NCBI RefSeq assembly: GCF_021556395.1
Contig: NZ_JAKGCS010000017.1
Location: 310,001-374,000, forward strand
Direction: 5' to 3'
Source of the DNA: Acuticoccus kalidii
GTDB taxonomy: Bacteria; Pseudomonadota; Alphaproteobacteria; Rhizobiales; Amorphaceae
Length of the DNA: 64,000 nucleotides
Position 1 is the first letter of the stretch. Each line of letters starts with the position of its first letter. The translations under genes and the position numbers were made by a program. Shown here piece after piece: positions 8,519 through 16,771 of this stretch. The notes below the pieces were generated by a model. The model saw nothing but the letters and a program-made list of their open reading frames with translations, made no database searches and was not told where the DNA came from.

Positions 8519-9265
8519 ATGGGTAGGCTTCAAGGCAAAGTCGCTGTCATCACCGGCGGCAACAGCGGCATCGGACTGGCGACGGCCAAACGCTTCGTTG
8601 CGGAGGGTGCGGAGGTGTTCATCACCGGCCGTCGCCAGGAGGAGCTGGACAGGGCAGCCGAGTCGATCGGCGCCGGCGTGACCGCGATCCAAGGTGACGT
8701 CTCGCGCCTTGAGGATCTCGACCGGCTGTTCGATGTCGTGCGGGAGACGAGCGGTCGCATCGATGTGCTGTTCGCCAACGCCGGCCTCGGCAGCTTCGAG
8801 CCGCTCGGCGCCATCGAGGAGGCGTCGTTCGATCTGACGTTCGGCGTCAACGTCAAGGGGACGCTGTTCACGGTGCAGAAAGCGCTGCCGCTCATGTCGA
8901 CCGGCGGGTCCATCATCCTCACGGGATCGACCACGGGCTCGACAGGGACGCCGACGTTCAGTGTCTATAGCGCGACAAAGGCCGCGATCCGAAACTTCGC
9001 CCGAAGCTGGGCCCTCGACCTGAAGGGGACAGGTATCCGCGTCAACGTGCTCTCTCCCGGCCCGACCGAAACTCCTGGCCTCAAGGGCCTGGCGAAGCCC
9101 GGAGGGGAAGATGCCTTTCTTCAAGGCTTCGCAACTGAGGTCCCGCTAGGGCGCCTCGGGCATCCCGAGGAGACCGCGGCGGTGGCACTGTTCCTGGCCT
9201 CGGACGACAGCAGCTTCATGACCGGCAGCGAAGTCTTCGTCGACGGCGGATCGGCTCAAGTCTGA
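8519..9265 (+). CDS. SDR-family oxidoreductase
   Basis: 248 residues of a classical SDR. The nucleotide motif is TGGNSGIGLATAKRF at residues 13-27, FANAGLG replaces the usual NNAG, and the catalytic YSATKAA sits near residue 150. The end FMTGSEVFVDGGSAQV is typical of 3-oxoacyl-reductase-like members. ITGRRQEEL after strand two suggests NADP. Divergent from the HxlR regulator, which may induce it under electrophile or oxidative stress. A purine-rich ribosome site (AAGGAG) precedes the ATG. Confidence 0.88.
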   Translation: MGRLQGKVAVITGGNSGIGLATAKRFVAEGAEVFITGRRQEELDRAAESIGAGVTAIQGDVSRLEDLDRLFDVVRETSGRIDVLFANAGLGSFEPLGAIEEASFDLTFGVNVKGTLFTVQKALPLMSTGGSIILTGSTTGSTGTPTFSVYSATKAAIRNFARSWALDLKGTGIRVNVLSPGPTETPGLKGLAKPGGEDAFLQGFATEVPLGRLGHPEETAAVALFLASDDSSFMTGSEVFVDGGSAQV

Positions 9266-9328
9266 CGCTCCAATAGCCCGAAGCCGGGCGGCACGATCCC
9301 GAAACCCGTAACGAACAATGGCCTTCGC

Positions 9329-10318
9329 ATGTCAGCAAGCGCACCGCCCAATCCCATCGTCCGAGATGGTGAGATATCGATCGGCCTGATCGCGCCGGTC
9401 CGCCGTGCGTCCGCGACGTCGATCGACTTCCGCGAACAGGTCGACATCGCCGCTGAAGCCGATGCGCTCGGGTTCGCTGCTTGGTGGGTCCGGGACGTGC
9501 CGCTCAACGGCTCCTGGTATCCGGAGGAATTCGGTCATCTCGATCCGTTCGTCGCGCTCGGCGCCGTCGCGGCGCGGACCCGGCGGATCGCGTTCGGCAC
9601 CGCGGCCACGGTGCTGCCACTGCGCCACGCGCTTCATGTGGCGAAGGCCGCGGCATCGCTGCAGGCACTCTCCGGCGAGCGTCTCCTGCTCGGCCTCGGC
9701 GCCGGAGACCGGCCGCAGGAGTTCGCCGCCTTCGGCGAGAGCCTCGAGGACCGGGGGGCCACCTTCCGCGAGCGCTGGGCCGTGCTCGCGGCGGCGCTCC
9801 GGTCTCCCGAGGCCCTCACGATGCTGGGCGAGGACTACGACCTTCACCCGGCCCCCTTCGCGCCGCCGCCACTCTACGCGATCGGCTCCGCCGGGCAGAC
9901 CGTCGACTGGATCGCCCGAAACGCCGGCGGCTGGTTCACCTATCACCGGGAGCCCGCCGGCCAGCGCGACCGACACGCCATCTGGCGGTCCGCCGTCGAG
10001 CGGCACGCGGCGGACGCGTTCCGCGCCTTCGGCGTCGCCGTCCAGATCGAACTCACGGACGAGAGCGGCCCGGCGGCGCCTATCGATCTCGGTTACCGCA
10101 CCGGCGTCCAGGGCCTCACAAACATCATCGACGAGCAGCGGCGGATCGGTGTTCACCATCTCATCATAAGCCTTCGCCCGACCGCGACGGGCCCGGATGA
10201 AGCAATCGCCCGTGTCGCCGAAGCCGCTCGAAATGCCGGCGCCATGGATCCCTCGCCGCAGGCGCAGACGGAAGCGGGATCGGGACTGGCCGGGAGCGAG
10301 GCCGAGCAAAGCACCTGA
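9329..10318 (+). CDS. Luciferase-like (LLM class) flavin-dependent oxidoreductase
   Basis: 329 residues with the bacterial luciferase TIM-barrel pattern: an N-terminal strand with IGLIAPVRR, AEADALGFAAWWVRDVP, the TRRIAFGTAATVLPLRHALHVAK block around residues 85-110 and LLLGLGAGDRPQEF. Such enzymes are FMN- or F420-dependent monooxygenases or reductases. The C-terminal 40 residues are low-complexity and probably disordered. Convergent with a LysR gene. Substrate not predictable. Confidence 0.82.
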   Translation: MSASAPPNPIVRDGEISIGLIAPVRRASATSIDFREQVDIAAEADALGFAAWWVRDVPLNGSWYPEEFGHLDPFVALGAVAARTRRIAFGTAATVLPLRHALHVAKAAASLQALSGERLLLGLGAGDRPQEFAAFGESLEDRGATFRERWAVLAAALRSPEALTMLGEDYDLHPAPFAPPPLYAIGSAGQTVDWIARNAGGWFTYHREPAGQRDRHAIWRSAVERHAADAFRAFGVAVQIELTDESGPAAPIDLGYRTGVQGLTNIIDEQRRIGVHHLIISLRPTATGPDEAIARVAEAARNAGAMDPSPQAQTEAGSGLAGSEAEQST

Positions 10319-10413
10319 CGAGGCGGCGACGGCTTCGCCTTCCGGCCAGGACGACACGGGCGAGGGTGGAACACACGGCGGTCGGGGTGTTTTGCCGGCC
10401 GCGGGGCAGACCG

Positions 10414-11340
10414 TCAGCCGCCGGGCGCGTCTTGTGCTCGCCGCGTGGACATCCGGTCAACGAGGAAATCGATCAGGACGCGGTTGCGCGCCGGCATCAT
10501 CGCACCGCCAATATAGACGGCGTGAAGCGCCTCCCGGTCGCGCGGATTGAAGTCTTCGAGCACCGCCACCAGACGACCGCTCGCCAGGTGCTCGGCGACG
10601 TGGAAGGTGCCGACCCGTGTGACGCCATGGCCATCGAGCGCGAGTTGCACGAGTGTTTCACCGCTGTTGGCGGTGATTGTGCCGCCGACCCGTAGGGCCG
10701 TGGTGCGCTCGCCGTCGCGAAACAGCCATCCCGCCTCGGCGCGCCGGAAGCCGAAGTCGAGACAGTTGTGCCGGGCGAGGTCGGCCGGCACCAGAGGCGT
10801 CCCTTCCCGGGCGAGATAGGCCGGCGACGCAACCACCGACTGGCCGGTCTCGCCGAGCCGTCGCGCGGTGAGCGGACTGTCAGCGAGCGGCCCCGACCGG
10901 ATCGCGATGTCGACCTCGCCCCCCATGACGTCGGCGATTTCATCGCTGACGTCGAGATCGAGCGTGATGCCCGGATAAAGGGTCACGAATTCGGCCAGCA
11001 GCGGCACGAGGACCAGGCGGGCATAGGCTGCGGGCATCGTCATGCGGATCCGCCCGCGCGGGCACCCCTGGTCGGCGATCGACCGCTCCGCCTCGTCGAT
11101 CTCGGCGAGGATGCGCCGCGCCGAACGCGCATAGTCCTCGCCTTCCGACGTCAGGCGGAGCCGGCGCGTCGTGCGGACGATGAGCTGCACCCCGAGCCGC
11201 GATTCGAGCCGCGCGACGATCCGGCTGACGGCCGACGGCGTCAGGTCGAGCGCGCGCGCGGCCGCCGATAGGCTTCCCTCCCGCACGACCGCGACGAAGG
11301 TCGCCATTTCGGCTGTTCGATCGACCCCGTCTCGATTCAT
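10414..11340 (-). CDS. LysR-family transcriptional regulator
   Basis: 308 residues. The winged HTH reads MATFVAVVREGSLSAAARALDLTPSAVSRIVARLE, followed by LGVQLIVRTTRRLRLTSEG. The effector domain extends to the C-terminus. It is divergent from the MFS exporter at 11498 with about 155 bp between them, so it probably regulates that exporter. Confidence 0.88.
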   Translation of the reverse strand: MNRDGVDRTAEMATFVAVVREGSLSAAARALDLTPSAVSRIVARLESRLGVQLIVRTTRRLRLTSEGEDYARSARRILAEIDEAERSIADQGCPRGRIRMTMPAAYARLVLVPLLAEFVTLYPGITLDLDVSDEIADVMGGEVDIAIRSGPLADSPLTARRLGETGQSVVASPAYLAREGTPLVPADLARHNCLDFGFRRAEAGWLFRDGERTTALRVGGTITANSGETLVQLALDGHGVTRVGTFHVAEHLASGRLVAVLEDFNPRDREALHAVYIGGAMMPARNRVLIDFLVDRMSTRRAQDAPGG

Positions 11341-11497
11341 TCGTGATCTCCGCGCACAGATGTTGGTCTCAGATCGCGACTACCGGGCGCGATAGCTCAT
11401 AACCTATGTGCTTGAGGCATAGTTGGGGAGGGGTGGCGCCATCGGCTGATCGGTCGCCCGCCGAGATCTCCGCCAGCATCCAACGACATCACGAAAG

Positions 11498-12688
11498 GTG
11501 CCGATCGTGCCTATTGCCTTGTGGGCGCTCGCCATTGCAGCGTTCGGAATTGGAACCACGGAATTCGTCGTCTCCGGATTACTCCCCGAAGTCGCCGCGA
11601 CCTTCGACATCACGATACCCGTCGCCGGACATATGGCGACAAGCTACGCGCTCGGCGTGTTCATCGGCGCGCCGATCACCATCATCCTCGGGGCGAGGCT
11701 GCCGCGTAAGACGATGCTGGCCGGCCTCCTCGTCCTCTTCATCGTCGGCAACATCGTCACGGCCGTGGCACCGACCTATGCGGTCGCGCTCCTCGGGCGG
11801 GTGATCACATCGCTGACGCATGGCGCCTTCTTCGGCATCGGCTCGATCATGGCGGCGGACCTCGTCGCGCCGGGTCGCCGGACGAGCGCCATCGCCTTTG
11901 TCTTCACGGGCCTCACCGTGGCGACATTGATCGGCACGCCCGCCGGGACGTGGCTCGCACAGACGGTCTCGTGGCGGGCGACGTTCGCCGCGATCGCCGT
12001 GGTCGGCGTCGTGGCCATCGCCGGAGTGCTCGCCTGGGTGCCCCGTACGGAACGGCAAACGCCGCCGCGTCTCGGCGAGGAGCTCGCCGCCTTCACCGAC
12101 GTGCGCTGCCTCCTCGCGATGGGCATCACGATCCTCGGCCCAGCTGCCTTCTTCACCTCCATCACCTACGTCGCGCCGATGGCGACGGAGGTCGCCGGCT
12201 TCGACGCGGCCGCCGTGACGTGGCTCCTCTCTCTGTTCGGCCTCGGCCTGTTCGTCGGCAACATTCTGGGTGGCCGGTTCGCGGACAAGGCGCTCATGCC
12301 GCTCCTCTACGTTTCGCTGAGCGCGCAGGCGGTCGTCCTCCTGGCGTTCTACGCGTTCGCCGAGAGCCAGATCGCATCCGCCATCTCGATCTTCCTCATG
12401 TCTGCCTTCGGATTCGCAACCGTTGCGCCGATCCAGAAGCTGGTGACGGACAACGCTCGGGCCGCGGGCGCGCCGAACCTCGCGGCAGCCGTCAATATCG
12501 GCCTGTTCAACCTCGGCAATGCGATCGGCGCGGGACTTGGCGGCGCGGTCATCGCGTCCGGATACGGATACGCCGCACCGAACTGGGCGGGCGCCGTCCT
12601 ATCGCTCGCGGCGCTCGTGCTCGCGGTCGCCTCCGGCGTTCTCGGGCAGCGTGAACCGTCATCCTCACCGGTTCCCGGCAACGCCTGA
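11498..12688 (+). CDS. MFS transporter, DHA1/AraJ-type
   Basis: 396 residues with 12 predicted transmembrane helices. The first helix carries the sugar-efflux/AraJ signature FGIGTTEFVVSGLLPEVA, and the loop after helix two has GARLPRKTML, the degenerate MFS motif A. AraJ/YdhP-type members export sugars or drugs. The GTG at 11498 follows ACGAAAGG as a close ribosome site; a second GTG at 11507 is possible. Divergent from a LysR gene. Confidence 0.85.
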   Translation: MPIVPIALWALAIAAFGIGTTEFVVSGLLPEVAATFDITIPVAGHMATSYALGVFIGAPITIILGARLPRKTMLAGLLVLFIVGNIVTAVAPTYAVALLGRVITSLTHGAFFGIGSIMAADLVAPGRRTSAIAFVFTGLTVATLIGTPAGTWLAQTVSWRATFAAIAVVGVVAIAGVLAWVPRTERQTPPRLGEELAAFTDVRCLLAMGITILGPAAFFTSITYVAPMATEVAGFDAAAVTWLLSLFGLGLFVGNILGGRFADKALMPLLYVSLSAQAVVLLAFYAFAESQIASAISIFLMSAFGFATVAPIQKLVTDNARAAGAPNLAAAVNIGLFNLGNAIGAGLGGAVIASGYGYAAPNWAGAVLSLAALVLAVASGVLGQREPSSSPVPGNA

Positions 12689-12716
12689 ACATCGTCCCCG
12701 ATCGGAGGAAAGCCCC

Positions 12717-12866
12717 ATGTAGGCGATACGCTACCACGGCAAGCGCGATCTCCGCGACGACATCGAGGTCGATCTCGAACCCCGCCACGGCGACGTGGTG
12801 ATCGCGCTGATCGTCGTCGGTATTTGCGGCACCGACGTCGACGAACATCGGTCCGGGCCGATCATG
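12717..12866 (+). pseudogene. Zinc alcohol/butanediol dehydrogenase, N-terminal remnant
   Basis: A good ribosome site (CGGAGG) precedes ATG TAG. After the stop, the same frame reads AIRYHGKRDLRDDIEVDLEP and then VVGICGTDVDEHRSGPIMI, the first 45 residues of a 2,3-butanediol or threonine-type zinc dehydrogenase, including the catalytic-zinc Cys in GICGTD. Codon 2 is normally Lys (AAG), so one base change gives the TAG. The gene then ends abruptly in IS5-family sequence. Clearly non-functional. It sits 28 bp after the MFS gene and may once have been in its operon. Confidence 0.75.
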
Positions 12867-13005
12867 ATCGAGAGCGCCACTTCAACAAGCTGAAGCACTT
12901 CCGCCGCATCGCGACCTGTTTCGACAACTCGCCCGAAACGTCATGGCCGCCGTCGCTCTCGCGTCCTCACGCTTTATGGCTTCGCCACCATGAGTCCACG
13001 ACGCT
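12867..13005 (+). mobile_element. IS5-family transposase remnant, C-terminal end
   Basis: Encodes RERHFNKLKHFRRIATCFD, matching the conserved C-terminal part of IS5/IS427-group DDE transposases (ERxFNKLKHFRRIATRFDK). After a frameshift it continues as LARNVMAAVALASS, then shifts back to LWLRHHESTT, the usual terminus. At least two frameshifts and the missing 5' part make it inactive. It truncates the dehydrogenase pseudogene. Confidence 0.7.
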
Positions 13006-13109
13006 AGAGCGTCAGGGGAGCGACCGCGCCGGATCGGCCCACGGTTCCAGACGAAACCCCAACGCTGCGGCGGCGCGAGGGAATATCGACGGAAAATGAT
13101 TCCGCCCTC

Positions 13110-13124
13110 TAGACGACTGGTCTA
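13110..13124. promoter_or_regulatory. TetR operator upstream of tetR (first copy)
   Basis: TAGAC-GACTG-GTCTA is palindromic in its outer arms and lies 12 bp before the TetR start. A near-identical site occurs at 13782. The TAGACC-type half-site resembles those described for LmrA/YxaF-type TetR repressors. Suggests autoregulation. Confidence 0.65.
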
Positions 13125-13135
13125 ATCGTCCTTAG

Positions 13136-13738
13136 ATGGGGTCCATGACAACGGCACCCCCATCGGTCGACGTGCGAGAGCACATCCTCAGCACCGCCCA
13201 TCTCATCATGAGCGGGAAGGGCTTCTCGGGTGTCGGCCTGAACGAGATACTCCGCGCCGCCCACGTTCCGAAAGGGTCTTTCTACCACTACTTCGCTTCG
13301 AAGGAGGCGTTCGGGGAAGCGCTGCTGACGCGCTACTTCGAGCACTATTTGAAGCAGATGGACGAGACGTTCGACCATGCCGGAAACGGCCGCGACCAAT
13401 TGGTCGCTTACTTCGAGATGTGGGCCGAAAACCAATCGGCCTCGCATCCTGAGAGCAACTGCCTCGTGGTCAAGCTCGCCGCCGAGGTCTCCGACCTGTC
13501 CGACACGATGCGCCGCGCCTTGAAGGCCGGCACCGACGCCATCGTCGCGCGCCTCACAGGCGCCGTCACCGCCGGACAGCGGGACGGCTCGATCGGGCTG
13601 AAGGAGCCCGCCGCGGCGGTCGCCCTCAGTCTTTACCAATCCTGGCTCGGCGCCAGCCTGATCGCGAAGATCGCCCACAACGATACTCCGCTCGCCGCTG
13701 CGCTGGCGGAGACCCGCCACCGCCTCGCCATAACCTGA
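13136..13738 (+). CDS. TetR-family transcriptional regulator (YxaF/AcuR-like)
   Basis: 200 residues. The HTH spans FSGVGLNEILRAAHVPKGSFYHYFASKEAFGEALL with the PKGSFYHYF recognition helix. The helical C-terminal domain contains a conserved Cys in ESNCLVVKLAAE, as seen in YxaF- and NemR/AcuR-like electrophile-responsive repressors. Identical-type palindromes before this gene (13110) and before the following DJ-1/PfpI gene (13782) indicate that it represses both. An ATG at 13145 is an alternative start. Confidence 0.88.
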   Translation: MGSMTTAPPSVDVREHILSTAHLIMSGKGFSGVGLNEILRAAHVPKGSFYHYFASKEAFGEALLTRYFEHYLKQMDETFDHAGNGRDQLVAYFEMWAENQSASHPESNCLVVKLAAEVSDLSDTMRRALKAGTDAIVARLTGAVTAGQRDGSIGLKEPAAAVALSLYQSWLGASLIAKIAHNDTPLAAALAETRHRLAIT

Positions 13739-13740
13739 AC

Positions 13741-13773
13741 GCGAAAACGGGCCGCCCTTCGCCGCGTTTTCGC
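13741..13773 (+). terminator. Hairpin terminator after tetR
   Basis: GCGAAAACG pairs perfectly with CGTTTTCGC around a 15-base loop and is followed by TTGTCTT. It separates tetR from the next gene, which has its own operator. Confidence 0.55.
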
Positions 13774-13781
13774 TTGTCTTG

Positions 13782-13794
13782 AGACGACCAGTCT
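13782..13794. promoter_or_regulatory. TetR operator upstream of the DJ-1/PfpI gene (second copy)
   Basis: AGAC-GACCA-GTCT, the reverse-complement relative of the site at 13110. It lies 26-38 bp before the DJ-1/PfpI start and marks that gene as the repressor's target. Confidence 0.65.
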
Positions 13795-13819
13795 ATTTCA
13801 AATGATTTGGAGCAATCCT

Positions 13820-14497
13820 ATGAAGATCCTGATGGTTCTCACCTCACACGACACCCTCGGCAACACCGGCCGCAAGACCGGCTTCTGGCTGGAGGAATTC
13901 GCCGCGCCCTACTTCGCCTTCGTCGACGCCGGGGTCGACGTGACCGTCGCGTCGGTCAAGGGCGGACAGCCCCCGCTCGACCCGAAGAGCGACGAGCCGC
14001 AGTTCCAGACGGAAAGCACCCATCGCTTCAAAGCCGACACCGCGGCGCAAGAGGTGCTGGCGAACACCGTCAAGCTCGCGGACGTGAGCGCGGCGGATTA
14101 TGACGCCGTGTTCTATCCCGGCGGCCACGGCCCGCTTTGGGATCTTGCCGAGGATAAGACGTCGATTGCCCTCCTCGAGACGATGAACGCCGCCGGCAAG
14201 CCGCTCGCGCTCGTCTGCCACGCGCCCGGCGTCCTACGCCACGTCAAGGGAACGGATGGCAATTTTCTCGTCGCCGGCCGGCCCGTGACAGGCTTCGCCA
14301 ACTCTGAGGAAGAGGCGGTCGGACTCACCGATGTGGTGCCTTTCCTGGTGGAGGATGAGTTGAAGGCGAACGGCGGCGTGTTCTCCAAGGGCGCGGACTG
14401 GGCCTCCTTCGTCGTTCAGGACGGGAACCTCATCACTGGGCAGAACCCGAATTCCTCGGCGGAGGCTGCCCGCCGTCTCATCGCCGCTGCAAGCTGA
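13820..14497 (+). CDS. DJ-1/PfpI family (type 1 glutamine amidotransferase-like) protein
   Basis: 225 residues of the Hsp31/DJ-1 fold. A conserved Glu pair follows the TGFWLEE motif (residues 20-26), DAVFYPGGHGPLWDL is near residue 100, and the nucleophile elbow is LVCHAPG with Cys133-His134. Relatives act as glyoxalase III-type methylglyoxal detoxifiers or chaperones; class assignment beyond the fold is not certain. The ATG at 13820 is preferred over 13802 because the operator lies close upstream. Paired with the TetR gene and its operator, so likely induced by reactive electrophiles. Confidence 0.87.
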   Translation: MKILMVLTSHDTLGNTGRKTGFWLEEFAAPYFAFVDAGVDVTVASVKGGQPPLDPKSDEPQFQTESTHRFKADTAAQEVLANTVKLADVSAADYDAVFYPGGHGPLWDLAEDKTSIALLETMNAAGKPLALVCHAPGVLRHVKGTDGNFLVAGRPVTGFANSEEEAVGLTDVVPFLVEDELKANGGVFSKGADWASFVVQDGNLITGQNPNSSAEAARRLIAAAS

Positions 14498-14505
14498 TCG
14501 GGCGC

Positions 14506-14537
14506 GGAGCCGCGGGGTCGAGAAACCCCGCGGCTCC
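14506..14537 (+). terminator. Strong hairpin after the DJ-1/PfpI gene
   Basis: A perfect 12-bp stem, GGAGCCGCGGGG with CCCCGCGGCTCC, around an 8-base loop. No U tract follows, so it may act as a transcript end or processing hairpin. Confidence 0.6.
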
Positions 14538-15061
14538 CGTCCCTCGAACGACGACACGCCTACAACCCGCCCTGACAAACCAGACGATCCCACCCGACGC
14601 GCCCCGTTCCGAGGCCGACGATCACCTCGAGCGCTCACGCCGCGCGACCTCGCCGTGCGCCAGCACCCGAGGCCGCGCGATCCACGGCCAGGGCGGATAC
14701 GCCGCACGCCCGGCAAAGCGTGAGGGTTGCCGGGTGGCAACGAAGAGCCGAGCGACAGACACTCCGGCGTGACCCTCGCCCTCCACCAGAGCCGAATAGC
14801 CGACCTCGCGCGGTCGAATTCCCGCCGCACGCCTCGTTTTTTGATGGGCATCCGCGTTCGTGACGGGACCGGCCACCCCAGACCCGGATCGCCGCTTCGT
14901 GTGGCCGCCGTGCCGGCCACACCGGCGAATGCGTGTTGAAACCACGTCTCATGGAATCGGGACCGACCGATGCGCTGCCCCGCTGACCCTACCGCCTTGG
15001 GCCTGGCCATGTATGACTGTCGCGGATCGCTATCGAATTCGTCAACGCAAGGATCGGAATC
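14538..15061. other. About 520 bp without a recognised gene
   Basis: GC-rich. Several short frames exist on both strands, the longest about 105 codons on the minus strand and rich in Arg and Gly, but none has a recognisable motif, a convincing start or a family match. It probably holds the promoter of the acetolactate synthase gene and possibly decayed sequence. Confidence 0.4.
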
Positions 15062-16717
15062 ATGACAAAAGGGTCGGACCTCTTCGTTGCAGCGCTGGAG
15101 AACGAGGGCGTGACTCGCATCTTCGGCGTGCCGGGGGAGGAAAACCTCGACATTCTGGAGTCGCTTCGGACCTCGCGTATTGAAGTGATCCTGACGCGAC
15201 ACGAGCAGGCTGCGGCCTTCATGGCGGCGACCCATGGGCGGCTTACGGGCAAGCCGGGTGTCTGCCTCGCCACGCTCGGTCCAGGTGCCCTCAATCTGTC
15301 GACCGGCGCGGCCTATGCTCATCTCGGCGCCATGCCGATGATCCTCATCACCGGCCAGAAACCGGTCATGAGCGCGAAGCAGGCCCGTTTCCAGATCGTT
15401 GATATCGTCGCCTCGATGAAGCCGCTCACCAAGATGACGCGGCAGATCGTCAGCGCGGCCGCGATCCCCGCAATGGTGCGCGATGCCTTTCGGATCGCGA
15501 TGGAAGAGCGGCCCGGCCCGGTCCATCTCGAATTGCCGGAAGATGTCGCCGCCGAAGACGTCGAGAACGCGTCAGTCATCCCGGTCCACACGCTGGAGCT
15601 GCCCGTTGCGGGTGCGGCCTCGCTCGACCGGGTGGCGGAGGCGATCCTCGCCGCCAAGCGCCCGCTCGTGATGGTCGGTGCGGCGGGCAACCGGCCGTCT
15701 TTGGTCGAAGCGCTGTCGACGTTCATCGCGCGCACCCGGCTGCCCTTCTTCAACACGCAGATGGGCAAGGGCGCCGTCACCGGCGGCTCCAATCTCTACA
15801 TTGGGACGGCGGCGCTGTCGGAGGGTGATTATGTCCACGAAGCCGTCGCGCGCGCCGACCTCGTCATCGCCATCGGCCACGACACGGTGGAGAAACCGCC
15901 CTTCCTGATGAAGAGCGCCGGCGGGCCGAAGGTCATTCACGTCGGCTACTCGTCCGCGACGGTCGAGGAAGTCTATCACCCGGACATCGAACTGATCGGC
16001 GATATCGGGGCGACGGTCACAGCGCTCGGCGAACGGCTCGAAGGCCGGCTGTCGGCCGACGAGGGCATGCTCGATCTGCGCCAGAGGATCCTCGCGCGGA
16101 TCAACGACCGCGCCGAGGAGGACCGCTTTCCGGTGACGCCCCAGCGACTCGTCCACGACGTGCGCCAGGTGATGCCCGACGACGGAATCGTCTGCCTCGA
16201 CAATGGCATGTACAAGATTTGGTTCGCCCGAAATTACCGCACCCACGTCGCCAACACGCTGCTGCTCGACAATGCGCTCGCCACGATGGGCGCGGGCCTC
16301 CCCTCGGCCATGATGGCGGCGATGCTCCATCCGGAGCGGCGCGTCATGGCGATCTGCGGCGATGGCGGCTTCATGATGAACTCGCAGGAGATGGAAACCG
16401 CGGTGCGGCGCGGCCTCAACCTCGTGGTGGTCGTCCTGAACGACAGCGCCTACGGCATGATCCGCTGGAAGCAGGCCGTCGACGGCTTCCCCGATTTCGG
16501 CATGAGCTTCGGCAACCCCGATTTCGTGCGCTACGCCGAGTCCTATGGCGCGAAGGGCTCACGCGTGAACGCGGTGGAGGATCTCGTGCCGACGCTGGAG
16601 GCCGCGTTCGCCGGCGGCGGCGTGCATCTGGTCGAAGTGCCGGTCGACTATTCCGAGAACACCCGCGTTCTGGTCGACGAGCTGCGCAACCGCACGCCCG
16701 ACGTGGAGTGTGCCTGA
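15062..16717 (+). CDS. Acetolactate synthase large subunit, catabolic AlsS-type (ThDP-dependent)
   Basis: 551 residues. The N-terminal ThDP pyrimidine domain has VPGEENLDILESL and RHEQAAAFMA; Glu48 is the cofactor-activating Glu that glyoxylate carboligase lacks. The central domain follows. The C-terminal diphosphate domain has the ThDP motif GDGGFMMNSQEME through LNDSAYGMIRWKQ. It would condense two pyruvates to acetolactate and CO2. No regulatory small subunit is adjacent, which favours a catabolic or alternative 2-oxoacid role. It lies 54 bp upstream of an aldehyde dehydrogenase and the two are probably co-transcribed. Confidence 0.85.
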   Translation: MTKGSDLFVAALENEGVTRIFGVPGEENLDILESLRTSRIEVILTRHEQAAAFMAATHGRLTGKPGVCLATLGPGALNLSTGAAYAHLGAMPMILITGQKPVMSAKQARFQIVDIVASMKPLTKMTRQIVSAAAIPAMVRDAFRIAMEERPGPVHLELPEDVAAEDVENASVIPVHTLELPVAGAASLDRVAEAILAAKRPLVMVGAAGNRPSLVEALSTFIARTRLPFFNTQMGKGAVTGGSNLYIGTAALSEGDYVHEAVARADLVIAIGHDTVEKPPFLMKSAGGPKVIHVGYSSATVEEVYHPDIELIGDIGATVTALGERLEGRLSADEGMLDLRQRILARINDRAEEDRFPVTPQRLVHDVRQVMPDDGIVCLDNGMYKIWFARNYRTHVANTLLLDNALATMGAGLPSAMMAAMLHPERRVMAICGDGGFMMNSQEMETAVRRGLNLVVVVLNDSAYGMIRWKQAVDGFPDFGMSFGNPDFVRYAESYGAKGSRVNAVEDLVPTLEAAFAGGGVHLVEVPVDYSENTRVLVDELRNRTPDVECA

Positions 16718-16771
16718 CCAGGCGCGGCTTTTCCGACCGAGACCAACGCCTGAGACGCAAGGAGCCCGAAC

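Noticed and set aside
15062-16717. Glyoxylate carboligase, which would fit a tartrate pathway
   Set aside because: The cofactor-activating Glu (RHEQAA) is present, whereas glyoxylate carboligase has Val there; overall motifs fit acetolactate synthase.
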